Shown here piece by piece: positions 11,292 to 26,815 of a DNA stretch of 30,998 nucleotides. Numbering within the stretch: position 1 is the stretch's first letter; the number at the start of each line of letters is the position of its first letter. A program made the translations under genes and the position numbers. The stretch spans positions 1 to 30,998 of the forward strand of contig FLMG01003988.1 of assembly GCA_900088475.1 (NCBI GenBank), written 5' to 3'. The notes beneath the pieces were generated by a model. It worked only from the letters and a program-made list of their open reading frames with translations, searched no databases and was not told the DNA's origin. The stretch is from Hyphochytrium catenoides. Lineage: Eukaryota > Sar > Hyphochytriomycetes > Hyphochytriales > Hyphochytriaceae.

Positions 11292-13364
11292 ATGGCGAAG
11301 TACGTACTTCTTGTCAAGAATCTTCCGCCGACACTGCCCAGGTCGGCCATTGAGAAGCTTTTCAGGCACTTTGGGGCCACAGAAATCCGCCTTCTAAATG
11401 AAAAAAGTTCTAAGGTACCTTAGACTTGCAAACCTTCTTGGACTCACTTCGTTCGCTCCGTCTCCTTCCGCTACGCTTTACTGATATCACTGCCCTGCTG
11501 CAATCACAGAGAGGGCCTGCCTTTGTAGAGTTTGCAGATGAAGCGTCATTACATCGCGGCCGCGCCAAGCTAGATGGGCTGACCCTAGGCGATAAAAAGC
11601 TTTCTGCCACGGTTCATGTGCCCGAGGGGACAGCTGAGGACAAGGAGCGGGTCCGGAGGCATATCAGTGGCCCAAATCACGGTCAAGCTGAGGCCGCGGA
11701 TCTGGCGGGCTTGCAAAGGCCCGCGGGCAGTCCTGTGAGGTACAGGAATCGTATCCTTTCACCCCAACAGCAACCCACTCTTATCACTGTTTCGACAAGT
11801 CCCTTGCACTGAACATTCCAAGAGGCAGAAAGCTAAGATTAGCTGGTTCTTTCGCTCTTGCTCTGTGATTGATTCCCCTTCTATCCCCCAGAGCCCATTA
11901 GGCATATTGACCTTGACTTCTATAATAGACTTGCTCGTGGTCATCACACCAGGTTGCCGGAGAGTGCGCATGGAGCAGGCACCTTGTTCGCACATCCCGG
12001 TGTGGCGCCGCCCGCAGTCCTTCAGCTTCCAGTCGCATCATCTCTCTCCCCAGAGCTAGGGTAAGGGCCAGCAATTATGGCTCACTCTTCCTTTGAGAAT
12101 AGTGCTCATCCTCTAGAATCTCTTCCTCCGCCTTCCAACCCCATCGCCTCTCTTCGCTTCAGCTGGCATAAGTATCAGTCCTGACAGGCGGTTCTGCAAT
12201 AGGCTCCATTACCCTCCATCGCCTCTTCTTCAATACAGCTATCCTCCGCCGTCAGCAGCTGTCCTGACAAACATCATGAATGGTAAGCAGGCAAGATCCG
12301 TATTACCTTGATGGCTGTTCATCCACTTAGAATAGGCCCTTGGACTTCATTATCTTATTACGTAGCCCTCCTAGCAGTCCCAAAGTTCTACGAGCAGGCA
12401 CTTCATCTCATGAACAAGATGAATCTTCCTTGTCCGTTTACTTCGGAGCCATTCCCATCAGTCCCCATGCCTGCGACGCAGGTAACGCCGATAGTAGGTT
12501 TCTATCTGCTCCAGAGGTTGATGGCTTGTCTCTCTGCTTGCAGCCGAACGACCCCTTACTGGCGACAGATGAGTCAGAGCTCGAGTCGGATGATGAAAAG
12601 GATAAGGGGATTGCCCCTCTAAGAGAAGAACCAGAGACTGGTCCCACCAAGAGACCTGCCGTCCATGAAATAGCAAGAGAAAAGCCAAGCAGCGTCACCG
12701 CTGGGGCGGTAATTTTAAAAGGAAAGAGACGGAAGCTGGAGTCTCAACCATCTACATCGTCCAATTTTCTGTCTGAAGCGTCATTATACACTCGACCTGG
12801 GGTGGCCACCGCTAAGGAATTGTCTGACGGCCGGCTATCCAAAGATGGTAGGAGTCCCTATAAGCAATCGAATAGACAACCTTGCTCTAACGGGACCGCA
12901 GTTCTTTTGTCTGAACACGCCAAATTGATGGCAAACTATGCTCCTGGCGAGCCCTCAGAGACCCTTTATGTTAAAAATGTGGCAAGGACGGTGGAGGCTT
13001 CGGATCTTGAATACCTTCTTGGTGGGCTCTTTCCAACTCAAGAGGAGCAGATCAGGTGTGTCAAGAAGGCTCCTACATTCTGGCTCTATAATCTGGTTCA
13101 CCCGCCTAAAGACGGACTTTCCGTTCTCTTCGAAGCAGCGGCATGAATGTGAAACTGTTTAAGGAGGGTAGGATGAAGGGCCAAGCGTTTATCACATTCC
13201 AGTCCTTAGTCTTGGCTCAGCGTGCGTGTGACTTGGTCCACGGATTTATGCTAGAAGGCAGGCCGCTAATAGTGGTAAGAAGAAATGCCAGCGTCGTGGC
13301 TGTAACGTTGTCTCTAATTTTTCTCCGACAGATGTTTCGCCGCCAACAGCAGAATGCCTCCTAG
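11292..13364 (+). CDS. RNPC3: U11/U12 di-snRNP 65K protein, minor spliceosome
   Basis: In known systems this protein binds U12 snRNA with its C-terminal RRM and the U11-59K protein with its N-terminal part, bridging the U11/U12 di-snRNP that recognises U12-type introns. Model of 8 exons, 474 aa (human about 517): 11292-11414, 11510-11750, 11892-12060, 12188-12282, 12366-12481, 12544-13055, 13139-13274, 13332-13364. RRM1 runs from about residue 4 to 85, with VLLVKNL as RNP2 and GPAFVEF as RNP1. The middle holds SPELG, YSYPPP, LTNIMNALLAVPKFY and HLMNKMNLPCPF, a block diagnostic of 65K, then an acidic stretch (ESELESDDEKDK). The C-terminal RRM has PGEPSETLYVKNV and KEGRMKGQAFITF. The exon 2-exon 3 junction is uncertain because its donor looks U12-type; the other exons are well constrained by frame and homology. 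Confidence 0.9.
11751..11760 (+). promoter_or_regulatory. RNPC3: U12-type 5' splice-site motif in RNPC3
   Basis: The sequence GTATCCTTTC follows RRM1 where an intron is required. It matches the U12-type donor consensus RTATCCTTT exactly and differs from the other donors in this window, which are mostly GTAAGN- or GTGAGN-like. It leaves a phase-1 codon. Confidence 0.6.
11910..11928 (+). promoter_or_regulatory. RNPC3: U12-like branch motif and nearby AG in RNPC3
   Basis: ACCTTGAC at 11910-11917 is close to the U12 branch consensus TTCCTTRAC, and an AG without a pyrimidine tract ends 12 bases after the presumed branch adenosine, a spacing typical of U12-type introns. Joining this AG to the donor at 11751 shifts the frame, so the acceptor used in the coding model is the pyrimidine-rich one ending at 11891. 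Confidence 0.35.
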
Positions 13365-15564
13365 CGTCATTCCTCCTATCACCTCCTGAAAAAACGGCTA
13401 CTGCTGCGCCTTAGTAAGGAGCAGATTCAGAAAACGACCGAGTGGATCACCATCGTGGCCCCATCTGTCCGTGTTTCGGGAGCTTCTGGCTTGCTGGCAA
13501 GTCAGCGTCATCCCTGAGCAGAACTTCGTCGTGAGAAGGGAGCAGCTTCTCTTCAAGCAGACTTTCTCTTCAGAATTACCTACAGTTGTCTGGCTCCTGT
13601 GACTATAGTAGAGTGGAGGACCAGCGGACGCCTGTCAAGTCAATGCCCCGGACCTAGGGTTTGCAATAACGTCGGCCTCTAGCTTGAAAGTTCTCATGAC
13701 CGAGCATGTAGGCTGTTCTTAAGTGCTGGACATCAGTGTGCTTCTAAGGCGCGCGATACCCCAGCGTAGATCAGATAGATTACTGATGATCTTGTCTCTT
13801 TTTTGCAGCAATCGCCCCTATAGGGTTATGTAAGCAGTTCGGTGCAGCCTCTGACAATGTCCTGAGTACATTTGGCCATATATGATGACACAATCTATTA
13901 AATGCGGTGACGAAGAGACATCTCTTCTGATGAAGAACCTGTGCTAAAGTCTATTGGCCCAGGGTTATATCGCAAGACCGAGAGCAAATTGTTTTCTCAT
14001 TAATGGCATAACATTCTCCGCCACTTGGAGAGGGGAAAGCCCTCGTGTCTTCTGGCGATGGCTGAGGCGAAAGTGCTAGCTAGATCGTAAATGCTTTCGT
14101 GATGCATCTGAGGTACAGAACAACGGACTTCTTCCGCCGCCACTCTGTTATCAACAGCAGCCTAGAGCTAATAAGAAAGAACGAAGCTTCAAAGCTCTAC
14201 CAGTACTAGTCCTTTGCGTAGAAGCCATTGGCCTCGGTTCCGTCGTCTAGAACTGAGAGTCAATCAGTCAACTAGCTCAACCGCTACAAAAGAAGGGCTA
14301 CTTGTCCAGGAGCCGGTTCTCCACAATCGACCTATTCGAAGGAGTTAGTGGTGCCATGCCAGTCCTCTTCCTCTCGAGCACCTGTAGGACCTCAGGGCAG
14401 GTCCAGCGGCATTGTGACACATATCTGTTCACTCCTGCTAAGTCAAGAATTGTCCCGTTCACCGCCTTGTCCCCTCCAGCTACGTGTGGAAGTCCTGCTG
14501 GCTCGGGACGGTCCCATGCCATACCCATCCGGGTATCCGGTAGAGGTCTGCCTAGCTCTTTGACTCGTAGGTATTGACCCGAGGAAGAGACAAAATTTAG
14601 ATTGGTCGCAGTAGGCAGTCCTCACTTGTGCAGTATATGACAGCTATTATGTGCGAGTCAAGCATGAGAGCACTTGGCCCAAGAGTAAAGAACTAAGCTC
14701 GGGTGAAGTGGATACTGCCACGGGTCCCGTGCTGATCCCAGGAGAACATTAGAGTAGCCTCAGCATTACGAGAGCATGTCCGAGGTGGCAAGGTGTATCG
14801 CTGAAGTCACGGACTACAGATTTATTTATTGGGCAGGGACGTACTCCTTGGACAACTGACAGTGCGTGGCTCGGGCAAGGAAAAGCTGAGACGCCATTGC
14901 GGACGCCACGAGACGGTCCCTCGTATCTGTGGAGGAGAGGCTCCTGCTGCTGCTGCTGCTGCTAAAGCTGCGGAGTGAAGGGTCACTACTGCTGCCAAGA
15001 CACTGAAGATGAGGCTTTGGACTGTGGGCTCTTGGACGGACAAGTAAACTAGCGAATTCTGGATCTTAAGAGTTCTCATCATGAGCCAGAAGGCGATCCG
15101 TGACATGAATGCAGGTAGGAATGGGCATGTCCTTTATACAAACGAGGGAGCTCTTATAAGCTCTGTAGACTGCAGAAGGGCCCCAATAACGCAATAAGGT
15201 CCCGATCGGCCTAGCTGTCAAGTTACTAAGGTCAGATAACTGAATCCAATAGTTCTTGCTTGTGGTTACCTATGGTTGGCTTCGCACTTTCACTTCATAC
15301 AATCCCCGAGACCTCCTAGAATTGAACTCTAGAAGAGGCTGGCTTCTCGCACTTCCATCCTTCTTCCTTCCAGTCATCTCCATTGCAGCAGCAGGAGAGC
15401 TCCATATGCTATCAGAAAGACATCCACTCACAGCTGACGAAGGCTTCGAGCTTCATCACATATCATCCAGAGCAAAAGCATTGATCTCAGGTGGAAGAGC
15501 TCCCCAAGCCCCACACTGAGACATCTGAGTCAGAGTATCATCTTCTCCCTTTCATTAGAGAGCC
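13365..15564. other. Long region without a recognised gene
   Basis: About 2.2 kb between RNPC3 and TIM10. Several frames of 60-94 codons occur, including minus-strand 14298-14528 and 14822-15106; none resembles a known protein or has a clear splice partner. I searched by eye for tRNA A and B boxes and found no pair. Unannotated exons of a lineage-specific gene or a noncoding RNA cannot be excluded. Confidence 0.4.
14944..14961 (+). repeat. (CTG)6 microsatellite
   Basis: Six perfect CTG units. On the minus strand they would encode an alanine run in the unrecognised 94-codon frame at 14822-15106. Confidence 0.9.
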
Positions 15565-15901
15565 ATGAACTTCGGATTTGGAAAGAAAGAGGCTCCGGTC
15601 CAGACGGGCCCAGACCCGCTGGCGCTTGCCAAAATTGAGATGGAGATGTATGGAGATTTATATAACAGGTGTGAATGTGCTTTGTCGTCGCATTTTATAT
15701 TTGACATTGACGCTGGGTGTTACTTTAAGGATGACAGATCTTTGCTTCAAGAAGTGCCTTAGTGGGCTAAAGGAACCTGACCTTAACGTCGGCGAGATGA
15801 GCTGTATAGATCGCTGTGTGAGCAAGTACATGGAGGTTAACGCGAAGGTGGGGACCAAGTTCCAGCAAATGGAGCAAAACATGAAGCAGCCAGGACAGTA
15901 G
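15565..15901 (+). CDS. TIM10: TIM10, small Tim chaperone of the mitochondrial intermembrane space
   Basis: Small Tim proteins form hexamers, TIM9-TIM10 in the classic case, that carry hydrophobic inner-membrane precursors from TOM to TIM22. Two exons, 15565-15668 and 15730-15901, join across a 61-base intron inside an arginine codon, giving 91 residues, the usual size. The twin CX3C motif is complete: CFKKC followed by CIDRC, preceded by MEMYGDLYNRMTD and followed by VSKYMEVNAKVG. This order and the DRCVSKY segment match TIM10 better than TIM9, TIM8 or TIM13. The gene converges on the WD40-like gene, 249 bases away. Confidence 0.94.
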
Positions 15902-16150
15902 ACGACGATGCTTGATAATGCAGAAGTCAGTTCAGCCTGCATTGCCAAGAGCAGCTCAATGACAGCAGTGAAAATGCCCAGGATGGATCGGAGGAAACCC
16001 GACTGTCGTGCCCTCAGGCATAGTCGCCGGGGCCACGGTGATACTTGAGAATGTAGCTGTTGATCATGCTCAAACAGCAAGGCTTTTTAGCTATTTACAG
16101 ATTGTGGATGGTGCAGACCTTCCAAAGAAGAATATGGTGCGTCTTCACTC

Positions 16151-17700
16151 TTATACCGGGCCCAGGTAATAAAGTCCATGATCATCGTTGTATACGACTT
16201 CATCAGTGCCCGCTCCTGAGTCCACGACAGTGACCGCATAAGGAATGTTAAGGTGAAATGAAGCCTGCGATACGTTTATGCGGAGCTTCCTCAGGCAGTT
16301 ACCATCCTTAGAAGCCCAAACGCGGATCATCGCATCTGCTCCCATGGTTAAGAATCTTTCTCCAAGGGCTGTAAGGGCAACAATTGCCGATCCGTGAGCC
16401 TTTCTTAGTGTCGCTATGGGGACGGGATCATCCGCCCCAATATCCAGAATGACAACGTCATTTTGGTCACAGCCCTTGATATAAATTAAGTGCTTCTCTT
16501 GTCGCCGCTCGCCGTTGGGTGACGGTGCACCATCGCAGAGTTTGAAGCCCCAAGGATGTACCCTTTTTGGTAGGGACAGCAGGATAGTCTCATCGACAGA
16601 CTTGTTGGCGATATTGAGAAGCTACAAGGGAACAACATGGCAATGGTGAGCTAAGGGTCATTTAGGACAATAGAGGACATCCGAATGGCACGTGGAAAAG
16701 AAGTCAGCGCATGGGAGGCAGGGTGAAAAGAATGGGTTTATCTTCCGTGTAATGAGCCAAGACCAATCCTTACCCTAATCACCAGGGTGCTATCGTTTCT
16801 CCATTCCGTCAGAACAAGGTAGAATGCACTGAAGTATGTCAGAATAGTGCCTTGCGGGAGGTGAGATAGACAGATGAGTGAATCCCTCTTTGCCTTAGCG
16901 TCATACAAATACATATCCGGCCGCCCTGGGGCCAGGTTGATGGACTTGAAGCCTTCCTGAGCAGTAAATGTGTCGGGACAGAATGCTTGCTTGTGCCGCC
17001 TGTCATGGCTGATGTTTTCACGCTTTAGTACTGCTGGCTGGTACGGGAAGGTCCACCACTGTGGAGCTAGCTGTAGCACCAATGTTTGGCGGTCTCCAGC
17101 CGCAGCGTAAAGTGTGTGCTCTACATCATCATAGTGCAGCCCGTGAATGCCTTCTGCAGCTTGAGAGCACAGTTTCCTAATGTGGATGTCCAGCTCTCCT
17201 ACCGCGGGCTCAAGTTCAATAACCACCTTCTCTAGTTCTGCCGCGATGCAATGAGCACTACTGACAGGATCCTGCTTTGGGATAACTTTCTTACGTAGCA
17301 ACTTCACAATTTGTACGGCTCCATCGGCGTAGCCAACACATAATGTGGAAGATCTGGGGCAGGCGACCAGGCAAGTAATTGGCGAGACCAGGGAATTTTT
17401 GAGGAGGTGGCGAGATGCGCTAAGCTCCACAAGTGGGACGCTATTGTCAATGACATGGTTGGCCTGTACGCCTCTTTGCTGAGGGGTTGCGCTGGTAGAG
17501 GCCACAGACCCCATGCCTTTATGCCTTTAGTTGGGGTCGTTCATAGGTGGTTCTTTTGCATGCCAGTGAAATGCCTCTTACGGGCTCGTCCGGAGACTAT
17601 TGTCTGGGTGTGTCAAAGTTCTTTCTCACGTCGGGCCGTTGTTCCACAAGCGGGGAAATATTGGGCAGAATGATTCCGGAAGTCTGAGCTCATCGGTCAT
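16151..17700 (-). CDS. WD40-like repeat protein, not identified
   Basis: Two large exons are well supported: 17524-16774 and 16621-16151, joined in phase 0 through a GTAAGG donor and a TTGTAG acceptor. A first exon at 17700-17630, starting MTDELRLPESF with a GTGAGA donor, fits the frame and gives 430 residues in total. If it is wrong, the start would be the ATG at 17514. WD40-like blades are visible: ITCLVACPRSSTLCVGYADG, IHGLHYDDVEHTLYAAAGDR, and near the C-terminus VALTALGERFLTMGADAMIR followed by VWASKDG. A highly charged region lies between the first two. No signal peptide or membrane segment is seen. I cannot assign it to a named WD40 family. Confidence 0.75.
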
Positions 17701-18313
17701 CTCTCTTCTAAGCCAGCATCACCAGGCAAGTGCACCGCTCTCAGGCCTCTCAGCTTACCCCTACCTCTGCCATCTGAGCCACCATCATCTGCCTCCTCCC
17801 TCCCTGTCCCTCACATTATAATCAGCAAACCATCAGAAAGATGTAACGCCATTGTCATTTTGTCGAGTTGCCCCTGGAGGACTTCTGTATACTCTGAACT
17901 CGATAATTAATTTATGATAATCACTTTATTGCTGTTTTGATGACTGATGGGTTGATGGGCTGATGGCTTGCTTGCCTTGGATTTGCCGCTGTGATGCTGC
18001 TTCTCATCACTCATCACAGGCCCCGCTGCCCTCGCTCCTCCGCCGCCGTTCACATCATCATCAGGCATGCCTTCTGATGTCTGACTGCTGACTGCTCCCA
18101 ACATCGGCTGACAGGTCTCAGAAGGCAGGTAGGATGTTACATTAGGCTAGTGATTCCTATAAGTAGGGGACAGCACTATCAGGAACTCTAAATAGATTGA
18201 TGCCGTGCACTTTGTTGAAAGCACGATAGCGTGCTCTTCGGTTGGCCTATCCCGAGTGGTAAACCTGACGAGAGAGTGCGCCGAAGGACAGCAGAGTCTT
18301 GTGAACACGACCA
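17701..18313. other. Divergent intergenic region WD40-like/LeuRS
   Basis: 613 bases that should contain the promoters of two outward-reading genes. A 65-codon minus-strand frame (17907-18104), rich in Gly, His and Ser, has no recognisable features and is probably chance. CT-rich sequence at 17690-17815 has no obvious coding role. Confidence 0.45.
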
Positions 18314-22591
<4,278 letters not shown>

Positions 22592-23034
22592 AAATAGGTC
22601 CTTCTGCTTATTGGCAGTGACCTCTTCCTGCTTCCTCTGCTTTTGAGCCTGTTGTTCGGCTCGTTCGGGATACCGTCTTTCGGCCAGTCCCAGCTCCTCT
22701 TACCTCAGGATGTTCCTTTCTCCTCCTCCTTCACTTTCTTTTCGCGCTCTCTTGGGTGTCCACGTCTTGCTCTCCTCTCTTCTATTCCTCTACTCGCAGT
22801 CTCTTTCAATAGCTCCGAGTGGATGCAAGAAATGCTATTTAATAACAGAATACATATTTATCAGTGGGCCTCACGGCCCTCAGAGATAGTCAGACACCAT
22901 CTTTGTAGAGCTTTTCGACCTCTTTCCAGTCTCTTCCTTCTCTATAGAGACTGAGCTTTACTCCCGGGTGAGTGATGCCGTCTTACCTCCCGCTCTCACA
23001 TTCCATAAGCGTGAGTTGCAAGAACAGACTAGGT
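22592..23034. other. Convergent intergenic spacer LeuRS/kinase
   Basis: 443 bases between two converging stop codons. CT-rich at first, then AT-rich around 22835-22862. It must contain both 3' ends. No gene is seen. Confidence 0.5.
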
Positions 23035-25118
23035 TTAAAACTTATGCCTTCCGAACCCGGTCGTAGTGTTTGAAGTGCTCGAGCTACTGAGGCTAGTGGG
23101 CAGACTGCCGCCTAGCCCACCGCCTGCCAGATACTTTGCCTGTGCTTGGAACGGATTTCGATTGCTATTTTGTGTGCTACTCGTGCCTGAGAAACCTAAT
23201 TTAACATCAAGTGTCAGGGTCGGGTGCCATGGACCTGTGCAGTTGAGGTTCATACCACTATCACCGCTGCTGATGGCGCCGGGAACATATCGTGCTTGTT
23301 TGGTGTACTTGTTGCTGATATTGAGGCTGCGTGGAGCGAGGGAAAGAGAACTGCAGTAAGAACAGGGCTCTGCCAGGGTTATGCTCCTCATACGGAGGAT
23401 TGTCACCCAAGATAATAGAAAAAGGCACATGAAGGGGTGCAACGGGATTAGAGCGGCAGATTTTACGAAGGAGCGGAAGTCAGATAGCAGAGAAATTTGT
23501 GCGCCATACCTTCCCAAAGCGCTATTGGTACTAGTGTAGGAGTTACTTAGGCCTCCTATCGACGAGGGTGCCCCGTAGTTTGAGCTAGTTCCGGAGAGTG
23601 ATGAAAGGTTTGATGACCCAAAAGTGCTCGTAGGCGAAAGAGTTGAAGAGCCAAAGGAGCTTGTGGCGTTGGTGCTGACGTTGCTTGTCCCAAACTTAGA
23701 GGTGAATGTGGAATAACTGGGATTATAGGAAAGAGAGGATGACGAATCTTTGTCCTTGTCACCATTGCCTGGCAGTGTGTAGGGTTTGGTCTGCTTGAGC
23801 GGTGCTGCGCTGGTGTGGAAGGTTCCTGTGTCAAAAGAGAACTCATCATCGTCATTCTTGATTTCTTTCTTGTTCCTACTGCTGCTGAAGTCATTCGATG
23901 GTTGAACAGCGCTGATCTGATTGTGGTTGCTTTCATTCTCCGGCCGACGCGGGGTCTGGTTCTGTGTGGGCTTTGAGGGAACTTCATGGTCTAGCTTTAA
24001 ACTATCGTCAGGAGGTGGAAGTTTTTCTGGAAGCCCTACTCCGACCTGCTCAAAAGATCAACGCAACGCGAGACAATCGAATGTTAAAGGGCCAGAGGTC
24101 TGGCAGAACGGCGCGGATTAGAAGAACTCACCTGGAAAAATGGATATTGTAGAGCTTGGCTCGCTGTGGGTCTCTTGTTAGGGTCGTAATTCAGTAGATC
24201 TGTCATTAGCTGTATAGCCTCAGGGCTGGCGTGGGGAATGATTGTCGACAAAGGTGTGGCCACAAATTGAGGAAACTTGAAGTTCATCTGTGTGGCAAGC
24301 TTTAACCCCTCAGGCCAAACTTTCGCCGTTGGAGAACCCAGAACAGAGCAAATTTTATAGAGCTCGTCGGCTTCACTGCTCCCTGGGAAGAGCGGTCGAA
24401 GAGTGTATAACTCAGCCATGATGCAACCCATGGCCCAATTATCAATAGGAGAATTGTAACTGGTTGAGCGAAGTAGCACTTCTGGCGCTCTGTACCACCG
24501 CGTTGACACGTAATCCGTGAAAGGTGGTTTTGATCGAATCTCTCGTGCTAGCCCAAAGTCTGCAACCTTCAGTGTCTCGCCCTTGACTAGCATGTTTTCA
24601 GGCTTGATATCTCGATGAAAGAACCCATGCTTATGCATAAACGCTAGGCCTTGAAACATTTGATACCTTCATCCACGGACGTTAGAAGGGCCCACAGTTC
24701 AATAAGAGACAGCCGTCACGTACATGACATTCCTGATCTTTGACTCTGGCAAATTTCTGTCCCTATTCTTGGTCATTTCATAGAGATTTTCTTCCATGAA
24801 CTCGAAGACGAAATAGAGTTCGTCATTCTCTCTAATAACCTCTTTGAGCTTTACGATATTGGGATGATTCAACTTTTTCAATGACTGTTGCCGGAGAGTA
24901 AAACGTTAGTTGGCCCGAAAGTTCAAGCTCATGAACTTTGACGGCATATGTCTTGAGCTTACCTTGACTTCCCTAAGGGCCATGCACTCTTCCCATGTGT
25001 AAAACTTTTTCTTCATCTTCTTGATGGCCACAACTTCGCCCGTCGATTTGTTCACGGCTTTGAGGACACTGCCATAGGTGCCATCACCAAGCTGCTTGGT
25101 GATTTTATAACGATTCAT
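23035..25118 (-). CDS. MAK: MAK/ICK-type (RCK family) protein kinase
   Basis: CMGC serine/threonine kinase of the RCK family (MAK, ICK/CILK1, algal LF4), which in studied organisms limits cilium length and controls intraflagellar transport turnaround. Five exons, 559 aa: 25118-24963, 24884-24724, 24666-24132, 24045-23510, 23326-23035. The kinase domain covers about residues 4-284: glycine loop GDGTYGSV, the [20 protein letters not shown] segment typical of RCK kinases, HRDIKPEN at 123-130, DFG at 142-144, the activating TDY at 156-158, and WYRAPE. The tail after about 285 is Ser/Thr/Asn-rich and low in complexity, ending with [10 protein letters not shown], which resembles a short motif in MAK/ICK tails. 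The junction after exon 2 is set by frame (AT, then G). The last two exons are less certain than the kinase domain. MAK and ICK are not separated outside animals. Confidence 0.92.
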
Positions 25119-26815
25119 GGCTGCGTCTTCTGAACTCTCCCGCTGTCGTGACAGTACTATTCAGGTTGACAGCGGGGCAGAAGCTTTCACAGCCTTACAC
25201 AGGCCGAAGCGTTGCCTCCGCTAGTGTCTTGCAATTTTCGCCGTAGAATTGATTTAAGCAGCCTTCATCTTCCTACCCTTCAGCCAGTGGTGCTTATGAC
25301 GGAAAGTTTCTGCTCTTCATCGGAAGAGCTCAGCAAGAATTGCCAAATATCGTAACCCTTCTTTGGGCCGTAACCCTTCTTGTCTCTTGCACTTGTGACT
25401 GACTCTCTCTTCCTCTCCGGTTTAAAACCCAATGCCGATCCCCTCTTGCTCCAAATTGTCACTCTGGCGTCCCAGCCTCGCCTTAAACAATGAATCTCCG
25501 GAATCTGCAAACTTGGATTCTTAGATTACGTAAATCCGGACGGCCGAGCGTCAGAAATCACCGCGCGGCGAGAAAAACTCTTTATCTGCTGCTCTCGTCC
25601 CACTCTGTCTGGCACAGCTTCACTCTCCCTGCACTCTATCGTCCTCTCGCGGTGCGCTCTATCTCGTCCGTCTCTCTCTGCCTCCTCTGTCTCGAGCGCA
25701 GACTCTTTCTTGGGCGAGTTGTCTCCTTGGTCTCCTTCAGCCGTGAATAGCACCGCATCTGTGGCGACATGGCTCACATCTCTTCTCACTCCTCAACCTT
25801 CCTGCTCTGTCTCGCATGTTTCCTTTCGCCTAAACCTACATACCCGATGCCTTCTGCAACGCGTATTATTATGCTACTAGGTATTACGTACTGAAGCAGA
25901 GAGAAAGTATCATTACTATGTAGTCTGGGACTCTAATCTCCATCTAAAACTGAAACCACCAAACAGGACAACATCCAGGATATGAACTCTCACCAATCCC
26001 TATCCAGGATACCTAACAGCCGTAACTGTGAGACTCAAACGTGAGAAATCTATTATTTCCTGAATCCAAGAGCCGGATATCCTTAATACTGACATCCTAT
26101 TCGACTATTTTAAATCCAATAAGCTCGTAACCCGGATATCATCAGAATCGCCAAGCATGGTCTTGATCTGGAGTGAAGTGCACTCATCGTCCTGGCTGTC
26201 ATCCACATCATGACATTCTCATCCTCGGCGGCGGCCCAGACTACGCAAAGCGCCGCCGCGGAAGCGCCGCCAGTGAATGAGAGCACACACAAAGAACACA
26301 AGCGCTGACAGAAGTTTGCAGTCCTTTATTAGGTCCTGGACTACCATGTCCGGCCAGATATTATCCTCCTGCCCTAGCAAGACGTCAGCCAAAAACGTTA
26401 GGGCGGCGTATGGATGGGAAAGTCCTCATAAGAACCAGGGTATTTGTACATAGGTGTCAGCATCAGCCTTACACTCTTTAGAACGCGCCTTCCTCTCGGA
26501 TGTGGATGGCCTAGTAGCTGTCTCCGCCTCTTGTCACCTAATTGTAGATGGGCGGCCGCCCACCACCGGACCTTATTCAGTTCCTGGCCAAGCAGCAGTC
26601 CCGAGCTTACTCTACATCCACTGTCTCTTGACTACTCCTTAGCAGTCTATTACAAAGGGCTCTAGACTAATACGGACTGAACTACTGGGATTATTCTTTA
26701 AGCTTAAATACCTCGCTCACAGAAAAGAAAGCATTTTTTTGGAATGTGTGGGTACAGTCTGCCATGCTATTGAGCTCCTCTAGTGATCCGCTGACTCCGT
26801 GCGGTCTAGCTCTCT
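25119..26815. other. Region without a recognised gene, kinase/amylase spacer
   Basis: About 1.7 kb between two minus-strand genes. It should hold the kinase promoter and the amylase 3' end. Frames of 60-87 codons on both strands resemble nothing I know. CT-rich stretches lie at 25600-25800. Confidence 0.45.

Noticed and set aside
14266-14340. Possible tRNA, TAGCTCAACCGC resembling an A box
   Set aside because: No matching B box (GGTTCRA) or acceptor-stem pairing follows at the right distance.
14822-15106. 94-codon minus-strand frame with an alanine run
   Set aside because: The alanine run is just the CTG repeat. There is no recognised domain, and the length is within chance for this region.
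26077-26084. ATATCCTT, a match to an AT-AC U12 donor
   Set aside because: It lies in intergenic sequence with no exon upstream that I can support.
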